Shown: piece after piece, positions 55,215-63,171 of the stretch
How positions within the stretch are numbered: the stretch's first letter is position 1
How the letters are laid out: every line of letters starts with the position of its first letter
DNA from: an uncultured Paracoccaceae bacterium
GTDB taxonomy: Bacteria > Pseudomonadota > Alphaproteobacteria > Rhodobacterales > Rhodobacteraceae
DNA: 64,000 nucleotides
Direction of reading: 5' to 3'
Assembly (NCBI GenBank): GCA_938002605.1
Contig: CALLAF010000038.1
Span: 1-64,000 of the forward strand
The notes under the pieces: generated by a model
The model's database searches: none
The model's input: the letters and a program-made list of their open reading frames with translations, nothing else
What the model was told of the DNA's origin: nothing
Made by a program: the position numbers and the translations under genes

Positions 55215-55940
55215 ATGATACGGGTTTTTCTGGTTTGGGTTTTGTTTTCGACGGCTGCGTCCGCGCAGGTCGTGGTTTTTGCATCCGCCAGTCTCAAAGA
55301 ACCAGTGGACCGTATCGCGGCCGAATTTCCTGATGTTTCCGTGTCTTATGCCTCAAGCGGAACGCTTGCACGGCAGGTTGCCCAAGGCGCACCCGCTGAT
55401 GTGATCCTGCTCGCGCATATAGATTGGATGAACTACCTGCGCGACGGTGGTTTTGTGCAGGCTGAAACGGTGGTAGATTTTGCCAGTAATTCCTTGGTCA
55501 TGATCGGGCCGTCAGGGGGCGCTGATGTTGCGTTGACCCAGCCTGCAATTGCGGATGCATTGGGGCAGGGGCGCATCGCAACAGGCCTTACCAGCGCGGT
55601 GCCCGCAGGTATCTACGCTAAAGAGGCGCTAATTCATTTGGGACTGTGGGACGCCTTTGCAGATCATTTGGCCGAAGCGGATAACGTGCGCGCAGCGCTG
55701 GCTTTGGTCGCGCGGGGGCAGGCCCCCATCGGTATTGTCTACGCCACAGATGCACGGGTGACAGATGCGGTAAAGATCATTGCAATGTTTCCCACCGATA
55801 GCCACGCACCCATTCGGTATACGGGCGCGCTGACGGCGCAAGGCGATGAGATTGCTACCGCTTTTTTGAATCAGGTTACCGGAACGCAAGGGCAAATGAT
55901 CTTTGCAGAGGCCGGTTTCTTACCACCGGTGACACGTTGA
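55215..55940 (+). CDS. modA: Molybdate ABC transporter substrate-binding protein ModA
   Basis: ModA is the periplasmic molybdate or tungstate binding protein. The 241-residue precursor has a signal peptide (MIRVFLVWVLFSTAASAQ) and then VVVFASASLKEPVDRIAAEF, the typical ModA opening. The substrate-binding segment GTLARQVAQGAPADVILLAH and the Ala/Pro-rich VPAGIYAKEAL follow. GGGG lies six bases before the ATG at 55215; an ATG one codon earlier is equally possible. The stop overlaps the modB start as TGATG. Confidence 0.93.
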   Translation: MIRVFLVWVLFSTAASAQVVVFASASLKEPVDRIAAEFPDVSVSYASSGTLARQVAQGAPADVILLAHIDWMNYLRDGGFVQAETVVDFASNSLVMIGPSGGADVALTQPAIADALGQGRIATGLTSAVPAGIYAKEALIHLGLWDAFADHLAEADNVRAALALVARGQAPIGIVYATDARVTDAVKIIAMFPTDSHAPIRYTGALTAQGDEIATAFLNQVTGTQGQMIFAEAGFLPPVTR

Positions 55941-56632
55941 TGGGGGCCTTGGGACCCAATGAATGGGCCGCGATATATCTATCGTTGCGCGTTGCTTTGG
56001 TCGCGGTCATCTGCGCCCTGCCGTTTGCGATAGCTGTGGCCTATGTTTTGGCGCGCAAACAATTTTTTGGACGACAAATCTTGAATGTTGTGGTGCATCT
56101 TCCATTGGTCATGCCCCCTGTTGTGACCGGGTATCTCTTGCTGGTGGTCTTTGGTTCCCAAGGGCCCGTTGGTCGGGTGCTCGAACAGGTCTTTGGGCTC
56201 AGCCTTGCATTTCGTTGGACTGGTGCGGCACTGGCGGCAGCGATTATGGCGTTTCCGCTGATGGTGCGGGCGATCCGGTTGGGGATTGAAGCCATTGATC
56301 CGGGGCTAGAAGACGCCGCTGCAACCTTGGGCGCGTCGCGTTGGCGGGTCTTTGGTACAGTGACCTTGCCTCTGGCGCTTCCGAGCATTCTTGCGGGTGT
56401 TGTGCTTGGCTTTGCCAAGGCGCTGGGCGAATTTGGCGCAACCATCACATTTGTCGCGGCGATCCCCGGTCACACGCAGACCATCCCATCCGCGATATAC
56501 GGTCTTTTGCAGGTGCCAAATAGCGGCGCTGCGGTGGTCAGTTTGGTGATTGTGTCGATCGTTTTCGCAATGGGGGCTTTGCTGCTGTCAGAATGGCTGG
56601 CACAGCGTATGGCGCGAAAGGTCGGGCGCTGA
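55940..56632 (+). CDS. modB: Molybdate ABC transporter permease ModB
   Basis: ModB is the membrane subunit of the molybdate importer. The 230-residue protein has about five or six transmembrane segments. The permease signature LEDAAATLGASRWRVFGTVTLPLALPSILAGVVLG includes the EAA-loop that couples to ModC. Translation overlaps both neighbours by TGATG or ATGA, indicating tight coupling in modABC. Confidence 0.95.
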   Translation: MGALGPNEWAAIYLSLRVALVAVICALPFAIAVAYVLARKQFFGRQILNVVVHLPLVMPPVVTGYLLLVVFGSQGPVGRVLEQVFGLSLAFRWTGAALAAAIMAFPLMVRAIRLGIEAIDPGLEDAAATLGASRWRVFGTVTLPLALPSILAGVVLGFAKALGEFGATITFVAAIPGHTQTIPSAIYGLLQVPNSGAAVVSLVIVSIVFAMGALLLSEWLAQRMARKVGR

Positions 56633-57693
56633 TGTTAGAGATCGCGGTGCAAAAACGGATTGGGGACTTCAACCTCGATGTAGCGTTCGAAGCCCCTGAC
56701 GGTGTGACCGCGATATTTGGCAAATCCGGGTCGGGTAAAACGACCTTGGTGAATGCGATAGCGGGGCTGACGCGTCCGGACGCGGGGCGCATTGCAGTGC
56801 ATGAACAGGTGCTTTTTGATCAGGTCGCACGGATCAACATCTCGGTCGCCAAGCGGCGCGTGGGGTATGTATTCCAAGATGCGCGCCTATTTCCGCATAT
56901 GTCTGTGCAGCGCAATCTGACCTATGGGGGTGACCACGACGCAAAGCGAGTCATTGACATGCTTGGGCTTGGCGCGTTGCTTGACCGTCGGCCTGCTGGG
57001 CTGTCCGGTGGGGAACGTCAGCGGGTCGCACTGGGGCGGGCGTTAATGTGTGATCCGCAAATTTTACTGATGGATGAACCGCTTGCGGCACTTGATGCGC
57101 CGCGCAAGGCAGAGATTTTGCCCTATATTGCGCGGTTGCGCGACGAGACTCGCGTGCCGATCATCTATGTCAGTCACGACGTGTCAGAGGTCGCGCGTTT
57201 GGCCACAACGGTTGTGCTGCTTGAGGCAGGGCGCGTGGCTGTCGCAGGACCTGTCGGAAAGGTGTTTTCGCGGCCCGATGTGGTGCCGCTTTTGGGGACC
57301 CGCGCTGCCGGGGCTGTAATAGAGACGCGCGTGGCGGGGCGGTTGCTTGACGATGATTTAACCGAATTGAAATTTTCCGGTGGCCGGCTCTTGATGCCCG
57401 GATATCTGGGCGAATTGGGGCAGGTGCTGCGCCTGCGGATACCGGCCCAAGATGTGATACTTTCGCGTGAAGCACCCAAGGGGATCAGCGCGTTAAATGT
57501 TTTGCCTGTGACGATCACCGATATTGTGGCCGGGCGCGGGCCGGGGGTGGCCGTGGGGCTGCGAGCAGGCGATGATCAACTGTTGGCGCGGGTCACGAAA
57601 CGCAGCGCCGGGCGCATGGAATTGGCCGTGGGGATGCAGATTTTCGCGATCATCAAAGCCACCGCCGTTGATCCCAAAGATATCGGCATCTAA
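56632..57693 (+). CDS. modC: Molybdate ABC transporter ATP-binding protein ModC
   Basis: ModC is the ATPase of the molybdate importer. From the ATG at 56632 the protein is 353 residues. Walker A GKSGSGKT is at residues 30-37, the ABC signature LSGGERQRVALGRA at 124-137, and Walker B LLMDEP at 145-150. The C-terminal 70 residues form a Mop/TOBE molybdate-binding domain (ISALNVLPVTITDI and later). No modE regulator or molybdate-responsive site was identified. Its TAA stop overlaps the opposing Kdo transferase stop by four bases. Confidence 0.95.
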   Translation: MLEIAVQKRIGDFNLDVAFEAPDGVTAIFGKSGSGKTTLVNAIAGLTRPDAGRIAVHEQVLFDQVARINISVAKRRVGYVFQDARLFPHMSVQRNLTYGGDHDAKRVIDMLGLGALLDRRPAGLSGGERQRVALGRALMCDPQILLMDEPLAALDAPRKAEILPYIARLRDETRVPIIYVSHDVSEVARLATTVVLLEAGRVAVAGPVGKVFSRPDVVPLLGTRAAGAVIETRVAGRLLDDDLTELKFSGGRLLMPGYLGELGQVLRLRIPAQDVILSREAPKGISALNVLPVTITDIVAGRGPGVAVGLRAGDDQLLARVTKRSAGRMELAVGMQIFAIIKATAVDPKDIGI

Positions 57694-58973
57694 AGCGCGC
57701 GCGCGATTGCAGCAATCGTGCGATCAACCCCGCCCGCGTGATCATCGTAGAACCGGGTTATCTGCGCATCGCTGACGGGGGCAGGGTGCTGCACGGCTTT
57801 GTGTAAATCATCTGTTGTCTGCACGTTGTCGCAGACACCTGCGGCGATGGCCTCTTGTGCGGGATAGGCAATGGTCCAGATGTGCGGGCCGACGATGACA
57901 GGTTTTTTCAGGGCGAGCGGTTCAATGATATTATGCGCGCCTTTGGGCACAAAACCACCGCCAACGATGGCGCGATCTGCAAGCGTTAGATAAAAATACA
58001 TCTCGCCCATGCTATCTCCCAAAAGCACATCGATTTCAGAGGCGTTAGGTTTCAGGTTCAGATCGGCGTCCAATATGTCTGATCGGCGCGCAAAGCGAAT
58101 GCCCGCTTCGCCCAGCATCTGCGCGACCTCGTCAAACCGTTCGGGCGCGCGCGGCACATAGGTGAAAAACACTCCGGGGGTCTGCCGGATCATGTCGATG
58201 TAAATCGCGTCTTCGCCTTCAACCACCGAAGTCAGCGCAAAGCTGGGGCGCCCTTTGGTAAGTGCCGCACGCGCGGCATTCCCCGCGTCAAGGTGTGCCT
58301 GCGGGATAGGTTGGTCAAACCGTAATTCGCCGGTGATGTGAATGTTGGTCATGCCCGCCGCAGCAAAGCGGGATCGCTGATCGCCGGACTTTACAAATCC
58401 ACCCGCGAACCCTGCCAAAAGCGCGGCGCGTAGCCCCAGCCCTTTGGTGTCTTTGTCAAAACTCTTTTGCGGATATTGCGCATTGCACATGAATAACGGC
58501 ACGCCCAGCTTGCGGCAGGCCATGATCATGTGCGGCCAAATCTCGATCTCCATCACAAGCCCGTATTTGGGCGAAAAGTGGCGGATGAAACGCCGATAGG
58601 CAAAACCAAGCTCGAACGGGACCCAGACGGTTTGGACCTGACCTGATGCGATCTCGGGGCCAAATTCGCGCAAGGCTTCGCGCCGCCCGGCGGGGGTAAA
58701 ATGGGTCGTTAAGATCACTTCACCACGCGCAAGTAGCGCCCGGATCAACGGGGTCGCTGACCGCATTTCGCCCAATGATACGGCATGCACCCAGACCGGT
58801 TGTTTCACGCCTTTCTGATAGCGGCCAAACCGTTCACCGATATGGCGCGCATAATCGGGGTCTTTGGCGCCTCGTTTGCGCAGGTAGAGCAACGCGAATG
58901 GCAGCAGCAGCCACCAAAGCACTTCGTATAGGACCAGCGCAATGCGCAGTTTGGGAGGCGGGAATTCAGACAT
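57690..58973 (-). CDS. waaA: 3-deoxy-D-manno-octulosonic acid transferase (WaaA/KdtA)
   Basis: WaaA attaches Kdo to lipid A precursor on the inner membrane. The 427-residue protein has an N-terminal hydrophobic segment at about 11-31 that anchors it. The HAVSLGE motif at residues 63-69 carries the catalytic Glu69. A C-terminal GT-B half contains LGDSMGEMYFYLTLADRAIVGGGFVPKGAHNIIEP. It is the last gene of a minus-strand group neuC-kdtA2-waaA and overlaps kdtA2 by 8 bases. It resembles canonical WaaA more closely than its upstream paralogue. Confidence 0.93.
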   Translation of the reverse strand: MSEFPPPKLRIALVLYEVLWWLLLPFALLYLRKRGAKDPDYARHIGERFGRYQKGVKQPVWVHAVSLGEMRSATPLIRALLARGEVILTTHFTPAGRREALREFGPEIASGQVQTVWVPFELGFAYRRFIRHFSPKYGLVMEIEIWPHMIMACRKLGVPLFMCNAQYPQKSFDKDTKGLGLRAALLAGFAGGFVKSGDQRSRFAAAGMTNIHITGELRFDQPIPQAHLDAGNAARAALTKGRPSFALTSVVEGEDAIYIDMIRQTPGVFFTYVPRAPERFDEVAQMLGEAGIRFARRSDILDADLNLKPNASEIDVLLGDSMGEMYFYLTLADRAIVGGGFVPKGAHNIIEPLALKKPVIVGPHIWTIAYPAQEAIAAGVCDNVQTTDDLHKAVQHPAPVSDAQITRFYDDHAGGVDRTIAAIARAL

Positions 58974-60219
58974 GAGACTCCCCTAACAGGTTCAGCAGAT
59001 CATTGGCCAGTCGGGCGGTTTGCACATGTGCAGCTTGCACGCAGGTGTCGGCGCGCTGTGTTTGTGCCGTCAATTCGTGGCTTAGAACAAAATCGGCGAG
59101 CTGCGCGGCATTTGCAACCTGTGTCGCGGCTCTTGCCTTTGTCAGTTGCGCGTAATCGGATGCAAAATTGGCGATCTGCGGTCCATGGCAAACTGGCGTA
59201 TGCAGTATCAGCGCTTCCCATGGGCTGTGGCCTTGGGTTGCGTCATTTGTGCCGCCGATCATGACTGATGCAGCAAGACGGTAGATAAGACCAAGATCGC
59301 CAAAGGTATCACAAAGCCAGATTGCATCATCTTGGCCGGGCGATTGTTTCAATGATTTTCGTGGGATATGCGCGGGGAAGGTATCGCGCCGTTCCGGAAA
59401 TCGTGGCGCGACAATCAGTAGCGCATTTTGGTGCGATTTGCGCACGATTTCATGTGCTGCCATAGCCATGTCTTCGTCAGCGGGGTGAGACGGGGCGACG
59501 GCCCAGATTAACCGTCCGGCAAGTGCCGCACGCAATGTTTCAAGCGCGCCTGCATCGCAGATCAGGGCAGGGGCGCTGGGCTTGAGCGATCCGGTCACGC
59601 GGACTTTAGCGCCAAGGCGACCTAAATGTGCGGCGGTGATGTCGTCTTGCGCTGTAATCAGCCGCATGACGCGATACAAATCCCGGTAAAGTTCCTTGGC
59701 TTTGCGGTGCGATTGATAAGATGCTTCGCCCATACGGGCTGAAACTATTGCTTGTGGAATGTCCCTCCTTTGTAAGTCGCTTACAAAACCCGGCCAAATA
59801 TCCTGTTCAGCCCAGATGCACAGATCGGGCCGAAAGTGATCCAAAAACACGCGGCGGTAACGGGGCGCGTCTAGCGGTAAAAATTGATGGATCGTGCGCG
59901 GGGGCATATTGCGGGCAAATACTTCTGCCGAGGCACGGGTGCTAGAGGTCACCAAAAAATGCGCCTCAGGTGCCTGCGCAGCCATCTGCGCGATCAAGCC
60001 GCGCAAAGATAGGACCTCGCCCAAGCCAACAGCGTGTAGCCAAATCAGGGGGCCATCGGGGCGGGGCGCCAAACCGCGCGCTTGCTTTTCAGTCCAGCGG
60101 CTGGCGTGTTCTTTGCCGCGCGCCAGCCGTTTGCGTAAAACACGCGTACTTAGCGGAGTAAGCAAATAGCTGGCCGCAAGATAGGCCCGCAATAGCCCGC
60201 CGCGCCGCATCTTATTCAT
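58966..60219 (-). CDS. Second WaaA-like glycosyltransferase
   Basis: This is a 417-residue paralogue of the Kdo transferase encoded directly upstream of it. The N-terminal motif reads HAVGLGE at 62-68, retaining the catalytic Glu but with Gly for Ser. The C-terminal half has APSHPADEDMAMAAHEI and ASVMIGGTNDATQGHSPWEALILHTPVCHGP instead of the usual ending. An N-terminal hydrophobic stretch near residues 9-23 may associate it with the membrane. It starts inside the end of neuC. It may add a second Kdo or a different ulosonic acid. Confidence 0.85.
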   Translation of the reverse strand: MNKMRRGGLLRAYLAASYLLTPLSTRVLRKRLARGKEHASRWTEKQARGLAPRPDGPLIWLHAVGLGEVLSLRGLIAQMAAQAPEAHFLVTSSTRASAEVFARNMPPRTIHQFLPLDAPRYRRVFLDHFRPDLCIWAEQDIWPGFVSDLQRRDIPQAIVSARMGEASYQSHRKAKELYRDLYRVMRLITAQDDITAAHLGRLGAKVRVTGSLKPSAPALICDAGALETLRAALAGRLIWAVAPSHPADEDMAMAAHEIVRKSHQNALLIVAPRFPERRDTFPAHIPRKSLKQSPGQDDAIWLCDTFGDLGLIYRLAASVMIGGTNDATQGHSPWEALILHTPVCHGPQIANFASDYAQLTKARAATQVANAAQLADFVLSHELTAQTQRADTCVQAAHVQTARLANDLLNLLGESHV

Positions 60220-61327
60220 GGAATGTCTTTTGCAGGTCGCTGGTCCAAAAGGCGTCATCGTTTAGCACCGCTGCAAAGCGATCAGCGGCACTGCCACCCC
60301 CAAATGCATCATGGCGCGCGTAGGATGTTCCCCATACGGCCGTTAAAAAATCAGCGATCTTATCGGTCTCGGCGGCATCAGCAAAAAACACCGACGGTGA
60401 CTTTGCACGATTGGTCTGGCGCGTGCCGATATCAAGCGAAGGGATGCCAATAAACGGGGCCTCACGCACCCCCGCCGACGAATTGCCAACCATCGCGCTG
60501 GCGTTTTTCATCAGCTCTGAAAAATGTGCAAAGCGCATTGATGGCAGAACCCGAAACCGATCCGCAGGAAGCCGATCAATCGCCGCAAAGATCGCAGCAG
60601 ATCCGGGGTCGTTATTCGGGGCGATCACGACGAAATTCTTGCCAGATGCGTCCAGCGCGCTAAACAGCGCGTCCGCCTGCGCACCCATCGTTGCGGCCTC
60701 GGATGTGACCGGGTGGAACACACAGATCCCAAAATCATCAAAGGGCAGACCATAGCGCGCTTTGACATCGGCGATCGAGACACCAGAAGGGGCGGCGTGA
60801 AAATCCAACTCCGGCGATCCGATGGCGTGAATATTCGCGGCGGCCTCGCCGAGCGACATCACACGGCGGGCCGCATCCTCTGAGGACACAAAATGGCTGC
60901 TCGCCAGCTTGCTATTGCAGTGGCGGTATATTTCGTCAATCGTGCCAGATACTTCGCCGCCTTCGATATGAGCACAACGCACGTAATTGGTGGCGCAAAC
61001 CAAGGCGCAAGCCAAGGCCTCAACCCGGTCACCATGGATCACAACCAGATCTGGAGCATGTTCTTTGACGAAGTCTGAAAAGCCGATGACCGTTTTGGCC
61101 AAGATCATATCTTGAGGATCGCCCGCGCGTTGGTTCAAAAATTCGTGCACCTGCACACCGGGGGTACGGTGGACTTCAACCTTGGTCAGCCCGTAGCGAT
61201 CAAGCATGTGCATGCCCGTAACAAAAAACGACACCACAAACCCCGCGTCACGCGCAGCAATCGCGAGCGGCTCCAGCTTACCAAAATCAGCGCGGGTTCC
61301 AGTAACAAATAAAAGCGAGCGCGACAT
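60212..61327 (-). CDS. neuC: UDP-N-acetylglucosamine 2-epimerase, hydrolysing NeuC type
   Basis: NeuC-type enzymes convert UDP-GlcNAc, or a relative, to ManNAc and UDP for sialic or legionaminic acid synthesis. The 371-residue protein begins MSRSLLFVTGTRADFGKL with GTRADFG at residues 10-16. It has HIEGGEVSGTIDEIYRH with the catalytic acid region, FHPVTSEA, and the late NSSAGVREAPFIGIPSLDIGTRQ. This pattern matches NeuC or LegG rather than the non-hydrolysing WecB. No other nonulosonic acid gene is in the window, and the group ends at the tRNA-Cys. Confidence 0.9.
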   Translation of the reverse strand: MSRSLLFVTGTRADFGKLEPLAIAARDAGFVVSFFVTGMHMLDRYGLTKVEVHRTPGVQVHEFLNQRAGDPQDMILAKTVIGFSDFVKEHAPDLVVIHGDRVEALACALVCATNYVRCAHIEGGEVSGTIDEIYRHCNSKLASSHFVSSEDAARRVMSLGEAAANIHAIGSPELDFHAAPSGVSIADVKARYGLPFDDFGICVFHPVTSEAATMGAQADALFSALDASGKNFVVIAPNNDPGSAAIFAAIDRLPADRFRVLPSMRFAHFSELMKNASAMVGNSSAGVREAPFIGIPSLDIGTRQTNRAKSPSVFFADAAETDKIADFLTAVWGTSYARHDAFGGGSAADRFAAVLNDDAFWTSDLQKTFHE

Positions 61328-61456
61328 GTGTCATTCCAAATCAATCTAAACCTGACCTGCAGACTATCGGTGCAAAGGCTGAAAGGAAACGGGCAAGGTC
61401 GCAAGAACGGCTGCGCCACAAAAATACAGGATTTCAACACAAATCCCGTTATCCGC

Positions 61457-61485
61457 TTGACGACGCGACCCGCGATCCTTAGTGA
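61457..61485 (+). promoter_or_regulatory. Putative sigma-70 type promoter of tRNA-Cys
   Basis: TTGACG at 61457-61462 and TAGTGA at 61480-61485 are 17 bases apart and sit 14 bases before the mature tRNA 5' end. The -35 box is good and the -10 box weak, as is common in alphaproteobacteria. Confidence 0.5.
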
Positions 61486-61498
61486 ACCGCCTCAGGTA

Positions 61499-61572
61499 GG
61501 CGAGTTGGTAGAGTGGTTATGCAGCGGATTGCAAATCCGTGTACACCGGTTCGATTCCGGTACTCGCCTCCA
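61499..61572 (+). tRNA. tRNA-Cys (anticodon GCA)
   Basis: This is a 74-base cloverleaf. The acceptor arm GGCGAGT pairs with ACTCGCC and is followed by the discriminator U and an encoded CCA. The anticodon stem CGGAT/ATCCG encloses TTGCAAA, with GCA reading cysteine codons. The T arm CCGG-TTCGATT-CCGG is standard. A tyrosine integrase gene lies 62 bases downstream and faces the tRNA 3' end, so this gene is very likely the attachment site of the element that follows; the 3' half would be the core duplicated at the far end. Confidence 0.95.
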
Positions 61573-61618
61573 TTTAAAAACAATCACTTACATCACTCCT
61601 TGCCGTGCTTGAGGCCCT

Positions 61619-61639
61619 GCGTTTACAGGGGCGTTTACA
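61619..61639. repeat. Tandem GCGTTTACA repeats beside the integration site
   Basis: The 9-mer GCGTTTACA occurs at 61619-61627 and 61631-61639, a 12-base period, between the tRNA-Cys 3' end and the integrase, overlapping the integrase stop. Short direct repeats near the core are typical arm-type binding sites for tyrosine integrases, which is the likely role here. Confidence 0.5.
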
Positions 61640-62711
61640 TTTTTGTGTCTTGAGACAGTGATTTCGCTCGATTGAGCTTGCGCAGAACCGCATCGCTTTC
61701 GTCCGGGCTAACCTGCGCATAATGCTCGATTACCTGCGCCGCGTAGCGAACCGACCACCCCATCAGAACTGCGATTTGGCGCAAAGACAGATCGGCATTC
61801 AGCAATCTTGTCGCCGCTGTCCCGCGCGTATCGGACAAAGTCTTCTCGCGCCCATCGATCCACGGTGGGATCTCCGCTTCGCGCCGCCACTTGGTGATCT
61901 GGTTCGATGCCCAACGGGCCGTCAAAGGCCTGCCAAGCTCTGACACCAGCAGCACATCTTGGCCCTCCGGCGTCTCTGCGATCAGTTTCTCAAGGGCTGA
62001 AGTGGCCGGGATATATGCGATCTGGCCGCGCTTACTGGTCCTGAAACGAAGGCGCTTGCCGTGCGGCGTGTCTTCGAATTGGTCCATTTTGACCTGAACC
62101 AGATCAGCTGCCCGCAAACCGGTTTCGCATCCTGCGGTAAGGATCCTCTGCACCCATTTCGGCGCGTGCTTATTGAACTGCGCTATGTCGCCACTCGTCC
62201 AAATGATCTCAGTCCGGTTCGATTGGTAGAGCTTCTTGAGCTTGTGACAGTGGTGCTCTTTCAGCTTCCCCTCCTCCACCGCCCAATTCAGAACGCGTGT
62301 CGCATGGGTACCCGCCATGTCGTGCTGCTTGGGGGAATGAAGCCACTTCTTGCGCCAATTGTTAACCTCGCCCCGCGAGGCGCGCTCTTCGAACATCGCG
62401 ACAGGATCGGCACCGAACTCCTCGCGAAACAGCTCCAGCCACTTGCGGATATCCGCCTTTGAACGCTCAGCTTTAGGCAGGGACGCACTGGACAGAAAAT
62501 CGTCGACTAAGTGAGTCGTCAGGTATTCGTCCGGGCTCACGGGCGAACCGCACTGCGAAAACGCATGGAAGAATTCGGGTTCCTTTGGGTTTGGGTCCGT
62601 CCCTTCCCAAAATTTGGGGCCACCCCGCCAAGCATAGAAATGGTAGCGAACACCGGACACGACCTTGCGCCGGACACGGTGGACGCCCTTGGGGAAGTTA
62701 CTTCTGGGCAC
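61635..62711 (-). CDS. Tyrosine-type site-specific integrase
   Basis: This recombinase probably integrates the element at tRNA-Cys. The preferred start is the GTG at 62711, with GGAG about 8 bases upstream. It gives 358 residues beginning MPRSNFPKGVHRVRRK, a common opening for this family; the longer frame to 62915 runs over the AlpA gene. An N-terminal SAM-like domain precedes the catalytic domain, with Arg in CETGLRAADL, Lys in RTSKRGQ, and the nucleophile Tyr in IEHYAQVS. The HxxR box reads SDTR, so the histidine appears replaced, and GW stands where GH is common. Confidence 0.92.
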   Translation of the reverse strand: MPRSNFPKGVHRVRRKVVSGVRYHFYAWRGGPKFWEGTDPNPKEPEFFHAFSQCGSPVSPDEYLTTHLVDDFLSSASLPKAERSKADIRKWLELFREEFGADPVAMFEERASRGEVNNWRKKWLHSPKQHDMAGTHATRVLNWAVEEGKLKEHHCHKLKKLYQSNRTEIIWTSGDIAQFNKHAPKWVQRILTAGCETGLRAADLVQVKMDQFEDTPHGKRLRFRTSKRGQIAYIPATSALEKLIAETPEGQDVLLVSELGRPLTARWASNQITKWRREAEIPPWIDGREKTLSDTRGTAATRLLNADLSLRQIAVLMGWSVRYAAQVIEHYAQVSPDESDAVLRKLNRAKSLSQDTKM

Positions 62712-62955
62712 GACGCGCTCTCCGCTGTGCAACGAGGCTCGGTTGCGAAGCGGCCTCGCGTTCTGCCGCGCTGATACCCTGAACAGCATCCAATCGCGCG
62801 CGGATGAGTTTCGGATCATACCACCCGCGCCGACCGGGCACCGGAGCGATACCCGTCCTACGGCAGAAGTCATAGAAGGACGCGCTCGGCTCACTGTAGC
62901 CGAAGAGAAGCGCAAGCTCTGGGGTCGGAATCAGCTGAATATGGCTTGGGCTCAT
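62698..62955 (-). CDS. AlpA/excisionase-like small DNA-binding protein
   Basis: This is an 85-residue protein with a MerR/AlpA-like winged-helix pattern (LIPTPELALLFGYSEPSASFYDFCRRTG, then APVPGRRGWYDPKLIRARLD) and a basic Arg/Ala-rich tail. Such proteins act as excisionases or activators of integrase genes. It overlaps the integrase start by 14 bases and the upstream ribbon-helix-helix stop by four, so the three genes form one operon. The number of residues between helices fits a DNA-binding fold. Confidence 0.8.
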   Translation of the reverse strand: MSPSHIQLIPTPELALLFGYSEPSASFYDFCRRTGIAPVPGRRGWYDPKLIRARLDAVQGISAAEREAASQPSLVAQRRARRAQK

Positions 62956-63113
62956 TTTTCAGCCCTCTCACCCACGGCTTCTTGCCGCGACATGGCTGCC
63001 CGCAAACAAGACACCACCTGAGCGCCCTGTGAGCGTAAGTTCCGCACAGCCTCCTCTTCGAGCCAGGCTTTCACGTCCGCTGGAAGGTTAAGTTTGAACT
63101 GGGTTGTCTTCAT
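62952..63113 (-). CDS. Arc-type ribbon-helix-helix protein, 53 residues
   Basis: This short gene begins at an ATG with GAGGTG five bases upstream and overlaps the AlpA-like gene by ATGA. Its product, 53 residues, has the Arc/CopG pattern: strand TTQFKLNLP, helix ADVKAWLEEEAVRN, turn, and helix AQVVSCLRAAMSR. The QFKLxLP strand would contact DNA. It lies first in the excisionase-integrase operon and diverges from another Arc-type gene, so it probably binds the palindromes between them. The homologous QFK strand in both proteins is notable. Confidence 0.8.
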   Translation of the reverse strand: MKTTQFKLNLPADVKAWLEEEAVRNLRSQGAQVVSCLRAAMSRQEAVGERAEK

Positions 63114-63131
63114 ATTTACACCTCAACAAAA

Positions 63132-63171
63132 GGACATAAAATGTCCATATCATTGAGGACAAATATTGTCC
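63132..63171. promoter_or_regulatory. Twin 15-bp operators in the divergent control region
   Basis: GGACATAAAATGTCC at 63132-63146 and GGACAAATATTGTCC at 63157-63171 are perfect palindromes with shared GGACA and TGTCC arms, 25 bp centre to centre, about 2.4 helical turns. On the minus strand TTGTCC in the second site and TTATGT in the first are 17 bases apart, forming a plausible -35 and -10. On the plus strand TTTACA at 63115-63120 and TAAAAT at 63137-63142 are 16 apart. Bound repressor would cover both promoters. Confidence 0.75.

Noticed and set aside
62712-62915. N-terminal extension of the integrase frame
   Set aside because: These 68 codons run antiframe over the AlpA-like gene and have no recombinase character; the GTG start at 62711 fits the family better.
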